Assembly (NCBI GenBank): GCA_050012295.1 | Contig: JBEKHL010000015.1 | Location: forward strand, 1-32,603 | Source: UBA6186 sp050012295 | Lineage (GTDB): Bacteria > Pseudomonadota > Gammaproteobacteria > UBA6186 > Azoamicaceae | Reading direction: 5' to 3' | DNA length: 32,603 nucleotides | In this document: one piece after another, positions 16,743 to 29,800 of the stretch | Position numbering within the stretch: the first letter of the stretch is position 1 | Layout: each line of letters opens with the position of its first letter | The notes under the pieces: model-generated | Told to the model about the DNA's origin: nothing | Database searches by the model: none | What the model saw: only the letters and a program-made list of their open reading frames with translations | Position numbers and translations under genes: made by a program

Positions 16743-18155
16743 TTAAATCTCAATTCGTCCATACATATCATCAATTCTAACAATATCGTCTTCGCCTAAG
16801 TAAGATCCGGATTGTACTTCAATAAGATGAAGAGGGGTGTTTTCAGAATTTTCTACCCTATGGACCGTGCCCATGGGCAAATAGATAGATTCGTTTTCAT
16901 GAAGCAATAATACTTTTTCACCTTTAGTTATTTTGGCAGTACCTTCCACTATAATCCAATGTTCTGAGCGATGGTAATGTATTTGACTAGAAATTTTTGC
17001 GCCTGGCTTAATCATTAGCCTTTTTACTTGAAAACGATTTGCTAAATCAATAGTTTGATAATATCCCCAAGGACGGTAAACACGTTTATGATTATTAAGC
17101 TCTGCTCTATTATTTATTTTAAGTTTTTGTACTAGATCTTTAATTTGGGTTAGATGTTCTTTAGAGCTAATCAAAACAGCATCTTGGGTAGCGACTACCA
17201 CTATATTGTCTAAACCAATAACAGAGATTAATTGATTTTCAGTACGAATATAAGAATTAGTTACTTCTTTGGTGATTATATCACCAATTGCTACGTTTCC
17301 TTGAGGATCTTTGGTAGAGATCTCCCATAATGCGTCCCATGATCCAAGATCGGACCATTCTAATTCTACCGGTACAACAGCTGCTAGTTTAGTGTGTTCC
17401 ATAATTGCGTAATCAATAGAATTAGTAGTAGCAGAATCGATCAATTTTGAATCTAATCGTAAAAAATCTAAATCGCGATTAGCTTGAGCAATAGTGTTTT
17501 TGCAGCTATTTAATAAATTTGGTTGTAGGTATTTAATTTCTTCTAACATAGTGCTGGCTTTAAATAAGAAAATTCCGCTGTTCCAGTAATATTTCCCTGA
17601 CTCAAAAAATTGTTTTGCAGTGTTAATATCAGGTTTTTCGACAAAGCGAGTAACTTTATATAAAAATTCATTATTTTTTAATTTTTTGCCACATTCAATA
17701 TACCCATAGCGAGTTTCTGGATAACTTGGATTTATACCAAAAGTAATAATTTTGCCTTGTTTAGCAGCGAGACTAGCTGTTTCTATAGCTTTATAAAAAT
17801 TATTTATATTTTTAATTATATGATCGGCAGGTAACACTAATAATAGCTGATCTGGATCTTCTTGTAGTAAACAAGCAATAGCAACTGCAGGAGCGGTATT
17901 TTTAGCTTCTGTTTCTAATACTATGTGGGAAGGTATTACATTAATAGCTTGTAGTTGTTCTGCAGCTAAAAAACGATGTTCATTATTACAAATAATCATA
18001 GGTTGATTAAATTGTTTAGCGGTGACACGTAATACGGTTTCTTGTAATAAAGTTTGATTATTTGTTAGAGCTAAATATTGTTTAGGGTAATAAGATCTAG
18101 AGAGAGGCCAAAGACGTGTGCCATTGCCTCCTGATAAAATAATAGGGGTAATCAT
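16743..18155 (-). CDS. manC: Mannose-1-phosphate guanylyltransferase / mannose-6-phosphate isomerase
   Basis: This bifunctional enzyme of GDP-mannose synthesis supplies mannose for surface polysaccharides. The 470-residue length fits the family. The nucleotidyltransferase domain begins IILSGGNGTRLWPLSR and contains YPKQYL, LVLPADHII, YGYIECG, FVEKPD and EWSDLGSWDALW. The C-terminal cupin, from about residue 355, has the type II isomerase signature RPWGYY...QIHYHRSEHWIIVEG with metal-binding His and Glu. The start is the family-standard MITPIILSGG; the nearest purine-rich AGGAA lies about 12 bases upstream, rather far. It stands alone on the minus strand, divergent from the membrane-protein gene; the 114-base gap between them shows nothing distinct. 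The symbols algA and xanB are used for the same family. Confidence 0.93.
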   Translation of the reverse strand: MITPIILSGGNGTRLWPLSRSYYPKQYLALTNNQTLLQETVLRVTAKQFNQPMIICNNEHRFLAAEQLQAINVIPSHIVLETEAKNTAPAVAIACLLQEDPDQLLLVLPADHIIKNINNFYKAIETASLAAKQGKIITFGINPSYPETRYGYIECGKKLKNNEFLYKVTRFVEKPDINTAKQFFESGKYYWNSGIFLFKASTMLEEIKYLQPNLLNSCKNTIAQANRDLDFLRLDSKLIDSATTNSIDYAIMEHTKLAAVVPVELEWSDLGSWDALWEISTKDPQGNVAIGDIITKEVTNSYIRTENQLISVIGLDNIVVVATQDAVLISSKEHLTQIKDLVQKLKINNRAELNNHKRVYRPWGYYQTIDLANRFQVKRLMIKPGAKISSQIHYHRSEHWIIVEGTAKITKGEKVLLLHENESIYLPMGTVHRVENSENTPLHLIEVQSGSYLGEDDIVRIDDMYGRIEI

Positions 18156-18269
18156 AATTAATTGTTATTTCCTAAAAGTTATCTTGCTAAATCGGTTGTT
18201 TTGTTTGCAATATAAACTTACATACTATTTAATTATCCTATTATTTATTATATTTATTAGCAAAGCAAT

Positions 18270-19592
18270 ATGAGTATTTATAAGCCTTTTAAAATAAATC
18301 CGTTAATTTTAGTATTTTTAATAGGTAGTTTGCATTTATGGTTCATGTGGCCAGGGATCTTATCTCCAGACAGTCAGGGTCAATATGCTATGGCTGTTGC
18401 TGGAATTTATAACGATCATCATCCGCCCTTAATGTCGTTTGTATGGAGGTATTTAGATCATATTGTGCCAGGATCTGGTATGATGTTTTTATTACATTTG
18501 TCTTTATTATATGGTTCTATTTTTTATTTAATTAGTAGTTTTTGTAATTTTCGTTATCGGTTTATATTGTTATTATTTTCTTTAATCCCACAAATCTTTT
18601 TTTATTCTAATATGATTTGGAAAGATATAGGGTTTACTTTTAGTTTTTTATTTGTTGCAGCTTATTTAAGTTATTTAAGTTCGAACAAACAGCAGCCAAC
18701 TTGGTATAAAATTATTATATTAGTAATTATTTTATTGTATGGTACCGCTGTTAAATTTCAGGCACAGTTTTGTGCGCCAGTTTTGTTAGGTTGGTTGGCA
18801 TATGTTTGTTCAAATTATCAAATATATTGTAAAAAGTTTATAAAAACTGTTAGTATATTATTATTATTGTTTTATTTTGTTTTAAACAGTATTAATTATG
18901 TTTTGATCCCTAACGTTCAAAAAAATTATTCTTGGCAATTAGTAAAGCTATATGATCTGGCGGCAATTAGCGTAGCCATTAATAAAGATCTGTTCCCTGA
19001 TTTTACTAAAAATAACAACTTTACTATGCAGGAACTTCAATCTAGATTTAATCGTAAACCATTAGATCAATTTAAGTATTACATGGTAGACGATCTTATA
19101 TTTGGAGATGCTATATTAAAAACTGGATCTAATAAAATAGAAAGACAACAATTGTATTTTTCTTGGGTTAAGACAATTTTTCGGCATCCATTAATTTATC
19201 TTAAACATATGGCTATAAACATGGCTAGTATGTTATTATATCACCCTAGCTTTAAATATATTAATAATTTTTTAAATAATAATAACTATAATAATTCTAT
19301 GGTTTATTGGATAGCTAACGGCATGGTGTATTTAACAATGGCGAATTTAATACCTGCAATATTGAGCGTTATATATCTTATCTTAGGAATATTAGTGTTG
19401 CGTAGTACGTTTTGGGCTGCTGTACCATTAATATGTTTTAATGCTGTTAGCATAATTATGTTAGTGGTTTTATTTTTTTGTTCTATGGCTGGAACGCCAC
19501 GGTATACTTATATAACGATTTGTATGGTGCATGCATCGCATGTATTGGCTTATTTATGTTGGAGAAAGAAGCGTGAGATCTCTTATTGCTAA
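18270..19592 (+). CDS. Multi-pass membrane protein, GT-C-like
   Basis: This 440-residue protein has about ten hydrophobic segments from residue 11 to the C-terminus. The front contains FMWPGILSPDSQGQYAMA and DHHPPLMSFVWRYLD, recalling large membrane glycosyltransferase-like proteins (GT-C fold), where an acidic residue in the first periplasmic loop is catalytic. Later loops include DLFPDF and a long soluble segment around 225-290. The function is not established; transfer of a sugar from a lipid carrier to a surface polymer would fit the nearby GDP-mannose gene, but this is inference. The ATG at 18270 has only a weak upstream ribosome-binding site. The 3' end overlaps the alr start by 20 bases. 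Confidence 0.65.
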   Translation: MSIYKPFKINPLILVFLIGSLHLWFMWPGILSPDSQGQYAMAVAGIYNDHHPPLMSFVWRYLDHIVPGSGMMFLLHLSLLYGSIFYLISSFCNFRYRFILLLFSLIPQIFFYSNMIWKDIGFTFSFLFVAAYLSYLSSNKQQPTWYKIIILVIILLYGTAVKFQAQFCAPVLLGWLAYVCSNYQIYCKKFIKTVSILLLLFYFVLNSINYVLIPNVQKNYSWQLVKLYDLAAISVAINKDLFPDFTKNNNFTMQELQSRFNRKPLDQFKYYMVDDLIFGDAILKTGSNKIERQQLYFSWVKTIFRHPLIYLKHMAINMASMLLYHPSFKYINNFLNNNNYNNSMVYWIANGMVYLTMANLIPAILSVIYLILGILVLRSTFWAAVPLICFNAVSIIMLVVLFFCSMAGTPRYTYITICMVHASHVLAYLCWRKKREISYC

Positions 19593-20676
19593 TTTATCAA
19601 CAGAAAATTTGCTACATAATGTTCAAGTTATAAAGCAATTAGCTAGTCAATCTAAAATTATAGCTATGGTTAAAGCTAATGCCTATGGCCATGGATTACG
19701 TTCTATTGCATTACGTTTGCAAAAAGAAGTAGATTTTTTAGGGGTTGCGGCAATAGACGAAGCGTTACAATTGCGGCAGGCAGGAGTAACAATCCCAATT
19801 ATTTTAATAGAAGGTGTTTTTGAACCAGAAGAATTAATAGTCGCAGCTAGAGAAAATTTTTCTGTGGTTTTTCATAATGAATTACAATTGGACTGGTTAC
19901 GTAATTTAAGTGTTAGTTCTAATATATCTAAGCCAATTAATGCTTGGTTAAAGATAGATACTGGCATGAGTAGATTAGGCTTCAATTTGCAAGAGGCGTT
20001 AGAGATTTATCGATATTTGGCAACAAATATTAATGTTGCTAAACCATTGGGAATTATGTCGCATTTTGCTTGTGCGGAAGATTATCAGCATGCTTTAAAT
20101 AATTATCAAATAAAAAATTTTACAGATTTTATAGGTAATGTAGATGTTATTAAATATCCAAATTGGAAAAGTTTTTGTAATTCTGCAGCTATTTTTAATT
20201 TTACTAAACAACATTACGACGTAGTTAGACCTGGTTTGGCGTTATATGGGGTATCGCCACTATTAGGTAAATTTTCTAAAGATTTAAATTTAAAACCAGT
20301 TATGACTTTACAAACTACAATTATAGCTATTAAACATTTGTCAAAAAATTCAGCGGTTGGTTATGGGGCAGAGTTTATTTGTCCAAGAGATTTAAAAGTT
20401 GCGGTAATAGCAGTTGGTTATGGAGATGGTTATCCGCGTAGAACTAAACCAGGAATGCCAGTTTTAATTAATGGACAGCTTTGTAAAATAATTGGTAGAG
20501 TTTCTATGGATATGGCGGTGGTAGATTTACAAAATTGTTTAGAGGCTAAATTAGGAGATAGCGTAGTGTTGTGGGGAGATAATTTACCCATAGAAGAAAT
20601 AGTTAAATATACTCATAATTCAGTTTATGATTTATTAACCGGAGTCCAGAATCGTGTTAGATTTAGGTGGAATTAA
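19573..20676 (+). CDS. alr: Alanine racemase
   Basis: Alanine racemase makes D-alanine for peptidoglycan, using pyridoxal phosphate. The 367-residue length is normal. The cofactor lysine is Lys34 in AMVKANAYGHG and the second catalytic residue is Tyr264 in AVGYGAEF; KIDTGMSRLGF, RPGLALYGVSP, VGYGDGYPR and GRVSMDM are all present. The start is GTG at 19573, giving the usual RSLIANLS opening, with GGAGAAAG about 5-10 bases upstream. An ATG further up is in frame but would add 14 residues overlapping the membrane-protein gene. The gene overlaps that neighbour by 20 bases, which suggests coupled translation. No clear terminator follows. Confidence 0.95.
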   Translation: MRSLIANLSTENLLHNVQVIKQLASQSKIIAMVKANAYGHGLRSIALRLQKEVDFLGVAAIDEALQLRQAGVTIPIILIEGVFEPEELIVAARENFSVVFHNELQLDWLRNLSVSSNISKPINAWLKIDTGMSRLGFNLQEALEIYRYLATNINVAKPLGIMSHFACAEDYQHALNNYQIKNFTDFIGNVDVIKYPNWKSFCNSAAIFNFTKQHYDVVRPGLALYGVSPLLGKFSKDLNLKPVMTLQTTIIAIKHLSKNSAVGYGAEFICPRDLKVAVIAVGYGDGYPRRTKPGMPVLINGQLCKIIGRVSMDMAVVDLQNCLEAKLGDSVVLWGDNLPIEEIVKYTHNSVYDLLTGVQNRVRFRWN

Positions 20677-20898
20677 ACCTAATTAAATCTAGTTTAAACA
20701 TTAAGTGCTAATTCACCTATATAGAAAGCTTGTAGATACTAATATTATTTTTTATTATTTTTGTAAATAAAACTATTTATTTGTTATTTATTAGTTCAAT
20801 GTGTAATTTCACCGATACAAATCGTTGCTAAGCTAATACTAGTAGCAGAACTAAATGTGTGTACCTGTAGTCTAAATAACCGATGGTAATTATGCACT

Positions 20899-23800
20899 AT
20901 GAGCGGCAAAGATAAAACAAATAAAAATTTGCAAATTAACGATGCTGGTAAGGTTGATAATTCTAATAATGCTGATAATAGTGCAGCAAATATTGGTATA
21001 TCAGTAAAAGATTTGCTTTCTGGTTCTGTCCCAGTTTATCGTGATGGTAAAAATTTAGTAATTGTAGAAAATCATCAAAAACTAACTATCAATGGATTTT
21101 TTGATGGTAATCATTCGCTATCTATGCATTTTTCAGATGGGGTTTATAATAGTTCCGAAATTCTACAACAATTAAATGATTCTTCAGTTATTGTTGGAAA
21201 CTTCCATGATCTTGATAATGTTCTTTCAAATGCTCTTTCTACGCATCATGCTCAACAAGAAGATTTGTCTATTCATAAAAAACATTCAACCGATCAATTT
21301 CATCAACAGGTAGAAAGCAATCAAATTTCTCCTCAATTGTTACAGCATGTAGGGCAAGAGGTGGAATTACAAAGCGGTATGGTCACCGACAAACAGCAAG
21401 ATCTTAATGCTAGTACTGTAATCACGCATACTTTGAGCGAACAACCAAGTAATATTGAAATTGTTTCTGGTGCTGTTGCTGCAAGTCCTACTGCTATTGT
21501 TGTTCCTAAAATTGTTGAAAGTGTGCCGACTCCACCATCAGCTGCATTAACAAATGATGCAACCATTACTGGAGATGGTAGCCCTACTGGTGGTTTTGCG
21601 GCAGGTAGTTTTTTTGTTGCTGTTCCGATACAAGTTCAAGAGCCAGATAATATTGGTGATGTTAAAATTCAACTTGTTGGAAATATTTCTGGAGGTGCGC
21701 AAAATAATATTTATATTTATCAGAATTTAGGAAGTTATTTCCCTATTAATGCTTCACAATTAGCTCCTTATTTACATTCGGTAGTATCTTTTGAACAACC
21801 TGCTAGTGTTATAACTAGCGATTTTTTAAATCAAAACATTATGTTTGTTGTTAATCCACCAGGGTACAGTGCAACAGGTAACAATACATATGATTATGTT
21901 GTTAAAATTACTACTAATTCTTTACCAAATGTTCCGTTAGAAAATGTATCTACTGATGCTACATCTAATGTTGAATATATATTGTTACCGGTAGTAGTTA
22001 ATAGTACTGGTGCATCAGTAGAATCTGCTAATTTGTATCCTACTATGGCAGCGCTAGAAGCGGCTGTTACTAATCCAGACCCTAATTTATCTGTAGCTTC
22101 GGTTCATGGTAATGTATCGTTTATTGTTAATGATCCTAGCGCCACTAGTACAACGTCAAGTAGTAATAGTATTAAACCTATTGGGAGTGGTACTATTACA
22201 GGTCCTGGTAATAATATTACATTAATTGGCGGCACTGCTACAGAAGTTGCTACAGATGACAGTACTATAGTATTTACTCCTACTGCTGGTTATGTTGGTT
22301 TAGGTGGTTATTCATATACAGTTGTTACTCCTGCTGGCCCTGGTAATCCTACTTCTACAAGTTCGACAAATTATGTTATATATAACGTAGTGTCAGCTCC
22401 TAATCAACTTGTTAATTCTTTAGGAGCACAGATAGTATTTTCTAATGCTAATGGTAACGCTATAACAATAGCTGATACGGCTGGGGCTAGCGCAAGTGAT
22501 TTATCAAAAACAATTGAAGTTCAATTGTCAGCAGTTAATGGTACTGTTAGTTTAGGTACAAATATTACCGGTTCCAATATTGTTACAAACAGTAGTAGTA
22601 ATGTTATTACTATTACAGATAATGTTGCTAATATTAATAATTATTTGAATGGATTAATATTTACTTCAAATGGTCAGAGTGGGGCGCAAATTAATGTTGT
22701 TGTTGATAATTTACGAAATACATCTATAAATCCTGGTAGTGGTTTAAGTTATGAGCAAACTATTAATATTGCAACCAATAATACTACAATAACAATACCG
22801 CAAACTGCTGTTAATGTAGATAGTGTTAGTAGTTTAGTAAATTTACCTGGTGGAAATGATTTAAAAATAGGTGATTTAGTTGGCGGTTCAAATGCTACCA
22901 TTACAGTGCGGTTATCTGCTGCCAATGGTACTATTGGTTTTAGCGGTAGCGTTAGTAATGCAACTATTACCTCCGGCCATAATAATACTATTACTATTAC
23001 AGATACTGTTAGCAATATTAACGCTGATTTAAATCAATTAACGTTTACTCCTGTGGCAGGAGTAAATAATGGTAGTATAACAGTATTAGCTAACGATATT
23101 TCTGGGGTTGCAATTACGGATCCTTCAAGCAACAGTCAAACATTAAATATTGTAGTTAATGATGCGGTAGTAGCTGTTCCGACCCAAACAATTAACACGG
23201 ATATGTCATTAGTATTGTCTACTACTAATGGTAATGCTATAACCATCAGTGATGCGGCAAATGCATCTAATATTGCTGTTCAATTAAATAGTAATAATGG
23301 TATTATAGGATCTAATAATCCGTTAACAGGGGTTACAGTTACTGGCAATAATAGCGGATCCATGACAATAACTGGTAGTGTTGCCAACGTTAATAATTAT
23401 TTAAATGGATTAATGTTCACTCCAAATTCTAATTTTAGTGGTGCCACTAGCATTTCTGTGTTAGTTAATGATATTTCCGGAATGACTGGTACTACTATTG
23501 GTGCCGCATCTAGTGCTAGTTATAGTAAGATATTAAATATTGATGTAAACGATGCTAAATCAACAATAGTTTCGCAAACTGTTAATTTAGATAATACAGA
23601 TGTTTCTACGGCTTTAGCTATCCCAATAAATGCTATAACTATTAGTGATGCATCTAGTGCTGCTAATAATGTTATAGTGCAGTTAAGTGTAGCTAATAAT
23701 GGTGGTACTCTAGCGTCTACTGGTTCAACCTCAAATCTTACTATTACAGGTGGTGGTACTGGCGTTATGACTATAACCGGTAGTGTTACCAATATTAACC

Positions 23801-26800
23801 ATTATCTACAGGGCCTAACTTTTACGCCGACTGTTGGTTTTAGTGGGCAAGCTAATATTACCGTATTGACTAACGATCTATCTGGAGTTACTGGTGCTAC
23901 TATCGGTTCTGCATCGAACGCTAGTTATAGTCAAATATTAAATGTTGAGGTAAATGATGCCAGATCCACAGTTGTTTCTCAAACAATTAATTTAGATAAT
24001 ACAGATACTTCTACAGCTTTATTAATACCAATAACCAATGCTATAACTATTATCGATGCATCTGGTGCTGCTGGCAATATTATGGTGCAGTTAAATGTAG
24101 CCAATAATGGTGGTACGTTATCATCTATTGGTTCCATATCTAATCTTAATATTACAGGTAGCGGCACTGGGGTTTTAACTATAACTGGTAGTGTTGCTAA
24201 TATTAATACTTATTTAAATGGTCTGACTTTTACGCCAACTGTTGGTTTTAGTGGTGCAGCTAATATTACCGTATTAACTAATGATATTTCTGGAGTTACT
24301 AGTGCTACTATAGGTTCTGTATCGAATGCTAGTTATAGTCAAATGTTAAATATCGAAGTAAACGATGCTAGATCCACTGTTGTTTCGCAAACAATTAATT
24401 TGGATAATACCGATGCTTCTGCGGCTTTATCTTTGCCAATACCAAATGCTATTACTATTATCGATACATCTAGTGCCGCCAATAATGTTATGGTTCAGTT
24501 AAGTGTAGCTAATAATGGTGGTACGCTAGCATCTACTGGCTCTGCGGCAAATCTTACTATTACAGGCAGTGGCACGGGTATTATGTCTATAACTGGTGGT
24601 ATTACTAATATTAACAATTATTTACAACATCTAACTTTTACGCCAACTTCTGGTTTTAGCGGTGCAACTAGTATTACGGTGTTAACTAATGATCTTTCTG
24701 GAATCACTAATGCTACTATTGGTGTAGCATCGAATGCTAGTTATAGTCAAATATTGAATCTTGAAGTAAATGATGCAAGAGCAACTGTTGTTTCTCAAAC
24801 AATTAATTTAGATAATACAGATAGTTCTACGGCTTTATCTATACCAGTAACTAACGCTATAACTATTATCGATGCATCTAGTGCTGCTAGTAATGTTATG
24901 GTGCAGTTAAGTGTAGCTAATAATGGTGGTACTCTAGCATCTACTGGTTCTGCAGCAAATCTTACTGTTACTGGCAGTGGCACTGGTGTTGTAACTATAA
25001 CTGGTAATGTCGCTAATATTAATACTTATTTAAATAGTTTAACTTTTACACCAACAGTTGGTTTTAGTGGCCAAGCTAATATTACGGTGTTAACTAATGA
25101 TCTTTCTGGAATTACTGGTGCTACCATAGGTTCTGTATCTAACGCTAGTTATAGTCAAACATTAAATATTGAAGTAAATGATGCCAGATCAACAGTTGTT
25201 TCACAAACAATTAATTTAGATAATACCGATACTTCTACGGCTTTGTCTATACCAATAACCAACGCTATAACTATTGTTGACGTATCTAGTGCTGCTAATA
25301 ATGTTATGGTACAGTTAAGTGTAGCCAATAATGGCGGTACTCTAGCGTCTACTGGTTCTGCAGCAAATCTTACTATTACAGGCGGTGGTACTGGTGTTTT
25401 AACTATAACTGGTAGCATTGCTAATATTAATAATTATTTAAATAATTTAACTTTTACGCCAACCAATGGTTTTAGTGGGCAAGCTAATATCACCGTATTA
25501 ACTAATGATCTTTCTGGGGTTACCAGCGCTACTGTTGGTACGCCGTCTAGTGCTAGTTATAGTCAAACGTTAAATATCGATGTAAACGATGCTAGAACAA
25601 CCGTTGTTTCACAAACTATTAATTTAGATAACACTAATAATTCTATGGCGTTATCAATGCCAATAAATAATGCTATAACTATTGTCGATGCATCTAGTGC
25701 TGCTAGTAATGTTATGGTGCAGTTAAGTGTGGCTAATAATGGTGGCACACTAGCATCTACTGTTTCTGTATCAAATCTTACTGTTACTGGCAGTGGTACT
25801 AGTGTTTTAACTATAACTGGTAATGTCGCTAATATTAATTCTTATTTAAATAGTTTAACTTTTACGCCAACTGTCGGTTTTAGTGGTGCAGCCAATATTA
25901 CGGTATTAACTAATGATCTTGCTGGAATTACCAGCTCTATAATCGGTGTTTCATCCAATGCTAGTTATAGCCAAACATTAAACGTCGAAGTAAATGATGC
26001 AACAACAAAGATCCCGATACAAACAATTGATATAAATACTCCATTAATATTATCTACTGCGAATGGCAATGCTATAACAGTTAGCGATACATCAAATTCT
26101 AATATTATGGTTCAATTAAATGTAGCTAATAATGCTGGTAGCATATCTTCTAGTAATTCTGTCACGGCATTAACAAGTGTTAATGTTAATGCTAGTGGTA
26201 CTACAATGACGTTAGTTGGTGCTGCCGCTAATATTAATGCTTATTTAAATGGATTAACTTTTACCCCGAGCTCTACTTTTAGTGGAGCCACTAATATTAC
26301 AGTGTTAGTTAATGATATTGCTGGAACTACTGGTGCTACTATTAGTACGTCAACAAGTGCTAGTTATAGTCAATCATTAAATATTTTTGTAAACGATGCA
26401 ACAACAACGATTCCAGTACAAACAGTTAATATAGATACGCCATTAGTATTGTCTGTTGCAAATGGTAATGCTATAACTGTTAGTGATGCTTCAAATGCCA
26501 ACATTATGGTTCAATTAAATGTAGCCAATAATAGCGGTATTATATCTTCCAATAATTCTTCCACACCTTTAGTTAGTGTTAGTGGTAATAGTAGTGGTAG
26601 CATGACGTTAGTTGGTAGTGCTGTTAATATTAACGCTTATTTAAACGGATTAACTTTTACTCCAAATTCCAATTTTAGCGGACCGACTAATATTACAGTA
26701 ATAGTGAACGATATTGCAGGAATTACTGGATCTAGCATTAGTTCTTCGGGTAGCGCTAGTTATAGTCAAACATTAAATGTTTTTGTAAACGATGCAATAG

Positions 26801-29800
26801 TTACAGAGCAAGTAACTAATGTTAACATGAATACTGGTTTAGTACTATCTAGTGCTAATAATAATGTTATACAAATTGTCGATAATGCTCTAGCTACAAC
26901 CACCAACCCAATTGTAGTACAATTAACGTCTGCCAATGGTACATTAAATTTAAGTAATAGTTTTATCAATTCTCATGTTATTATAGCTGGAGCTAACAAT
27001 AGTGCTAGTATTACTATACAAGATACTTTAAGTAATATTAACGCTTATTTAAACGGTTTAACTTTTACGCCAAACGCTAATTATAGTGGAGCTGCTAATA
27101 TAACTGTTTTGGCTAATGATTTGCCAGGAGTTTCTATAACTGATCCGTCTGGCGCAACATATAGTAAAACTTTAAATATATCTATAAATGATGCTTCGGT
27201 AGTAGAGTCTTTAGCAAGTATTAACATGAATACCAGTGTAGTATTATCTAGTGTTAACGGTAATGTTATACAAATAGTAGATGGTGCAATGGCTGCAACT
27301 ATTAATCCAATTACAGTACAATTAACAGCTACTCATGGTACGATGAGTTTAAGCAGCAGTTTTACTAATAATGCCGTTATAGTTGGTGGGGCAAATAATA
27401 GTAATTATATGGTTATAACAGATACGTTAAGTAATATTAATGCATATTTAAATGGATTAACATATACTCCAGCTACTAATTATAGTGGGGCAGCAAATAT
27501 TACGGTATTAGCTAACGATCTTCCTGGGGTTTTAATTAATGATTCATCTAGTTATAGTCAAGTATTAAATATAGAGGTAAACGATGCAAGAATACTTTTA
27601 TCTAGTCCTAATGTTTCTGTTGACTCAAATGCTGCGTTTTTTTCGTTAGCTGGGCAAAATTCCATACAACTTGCAGATAGCTATAATCCAAGTGTTGTTA
27701 CGGTTCAATTAACTGCGACAAATGGTACAATAGGTTTAGGTAATCTTAGTAATTCAGCAATTCAGGTTACTCATGGTGTTAATAATACTATTACTATTGT
27801 TGATAGCGTGAGTCACATTAATGCTTATTTAGGTTGGTTAACGTTTACTCCTGCGGCTGGATTTAGTGGGGTTGCGACTATTACCACAATAGTTAACGAT
27901 ATTGTTGGAGTTCCTGTTACCGATCCGTCCAGTTATAGCAAAATATTAAATATAGATGTAGTGCAAGTTAACGATGCTACAGCGGTATTGCCAGCAAACA
28001 CTAACACTTACGCAAATACCGATTTAGTATTATCTGGAGTAGATGCTATACAAATTAGTGATACTGGCCCTGCTGCCAATAGTAGCACTATTAATACGGT
28101 ACAATTAACTGCTACCAATGGAATTCTAAGCTTAGGAAGCAATTTTACTGATAGTTCGGCAATTATAGCTGGAGCAAATCATAGCAATACTATTACTATT
28201 ACTGGTACTTTAAGTAATATTAATTCGTATTTAAATGGGTTAACATTTACTCCAACCACAGGATTTAACGGGGTAGCTAATATTAAAATTTTATCTAGTG
28301 ATTCTCCAACTGGCCTTAGTGATCCTTATACTAATTTAGAAAACGTTACTGTTAATGTTCTTAAATATACACCTAGTATTAGCGATTTTAATCCAACACC
28401 GGCTACATTTACTGCGGGAGCAAATCCGGTGGTTATTGCAGGTAGCGTTACTATATCAGATCCTAATGAATTAGATTCTTTTAATGGTGGTATTGGTAAT
28501 TATAGTGGATCCACGTTAACAATTGCTCGTTTTGGCGGGTCAAATACGGACGATGTTTTTTCTTTTGCTTCGGTGCCTGGTGTTACAGTAAACACTATAA
28601 CTGGCACCAACAATGGTACCTTAGTTTACAATAATAATGTAATTGCTAATTTTACTAATGGTAATGGCCAATTGCAAATTGATTTTGTAACTCATAATGG
28701 TGTTGTCCCAACTACTAATTTAGCTAACGCTATAGTTGAGTCTGTTCAATATAGTAATTCTAATCAATTGCCGCCGCAAAGTGTCACGCTAGCGTATACT
28801 TTTAACGATGGAATTGTGCACACTAATGTAATGGCAACTACTGCGGTTAATATATCTAATTATCCACCAGCTATTAATGATTTAAGTACGGTTTCTCCAA
28901 ATGTTTATTCTTCTGACACTTATACTTCAGTTGGTTCTCCAATTATTATTTCTCCTACAGTTACTATTGCTAGTCTACATAAGTTAGATTCATTTAACGG
29001 TGGTTTAGGGGATTATAATGGTGCTTCTTTAACAATTACACGATCTAGTGGTGCAAATCTGCAAGACGTGTTTTCTTTCGGTAATATTCAGGGTAATGTT
29101 ACTGTAAATTATGATATTGGCGCTATTTCTACTGGTGGACACACAATCGCTACTTTTACTGTTGGTGCTGGTCAATTACAAATTAATTTTGTAAGTAGCA
29201 TTAGTGCCACAGCAACTACTGCGCTAGTTAATAATATTATAGACTCTATACAATATAGTAATTCTTCTCTAGATGCACCTGCTAGCGTAAATTTAACTTA
29301 TTTGTTTAATGCTGGCGTAAATGGTAACAATTTGTTTGTTACTGCAACTACTACAGTCGATATTCTTCAAACAGCTAATCCACCAATAAATGCTGTTCCG
29401 GTATCGCAATCTTTAACAGAAAATGCTAATTTGGTATTTTCTACTGCTAATAACAACCAAATTAGTGTTTCAGATGTTAATGCGAATGGCGGGGCAGAAA
29501 CAGTAACGTTAACGGTAACAAATGGGGTGTTAGCATTAAGCACCACTAATGGATTAACAGTTGGCGGTAATAACACTGGAACAGTAGTTTTAACTGGTAC
29601 GTTAACTAATCTTAATTCAGCATTAAATGGTTTAACATATACGCCTAATATTAATTATCATGGTGCGGACGTGTTAACTATTGCAACCGATGATAATGGT
29701 ATATATGGTGCTAATGGTCCTTTAACTACGACAAATACTGTAGCATTAAATGTTGCGCAATATAATATTGCCCCGCAGATTAATGACCTTGGTACAGTGT

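Noticed and set aside
20662..20700. Possible terminator after alr
   Set aside because: Only a 6-bp TTAGGT/ACCTAA stem overlapping the stop codon is present, with no T run.
20883..20895. Earlier ATG codons before the adhesin start
   Set aside because: They are out of frame with the long reading frame, and an in-frame TAA at 20887 rules out an earlier start.
23518..28377. Regular repeats as a possible CRISPR array
   Set aside because: The units are about 400 bases long, in frame and protein-coding, with no short repeat-spacer pattern.
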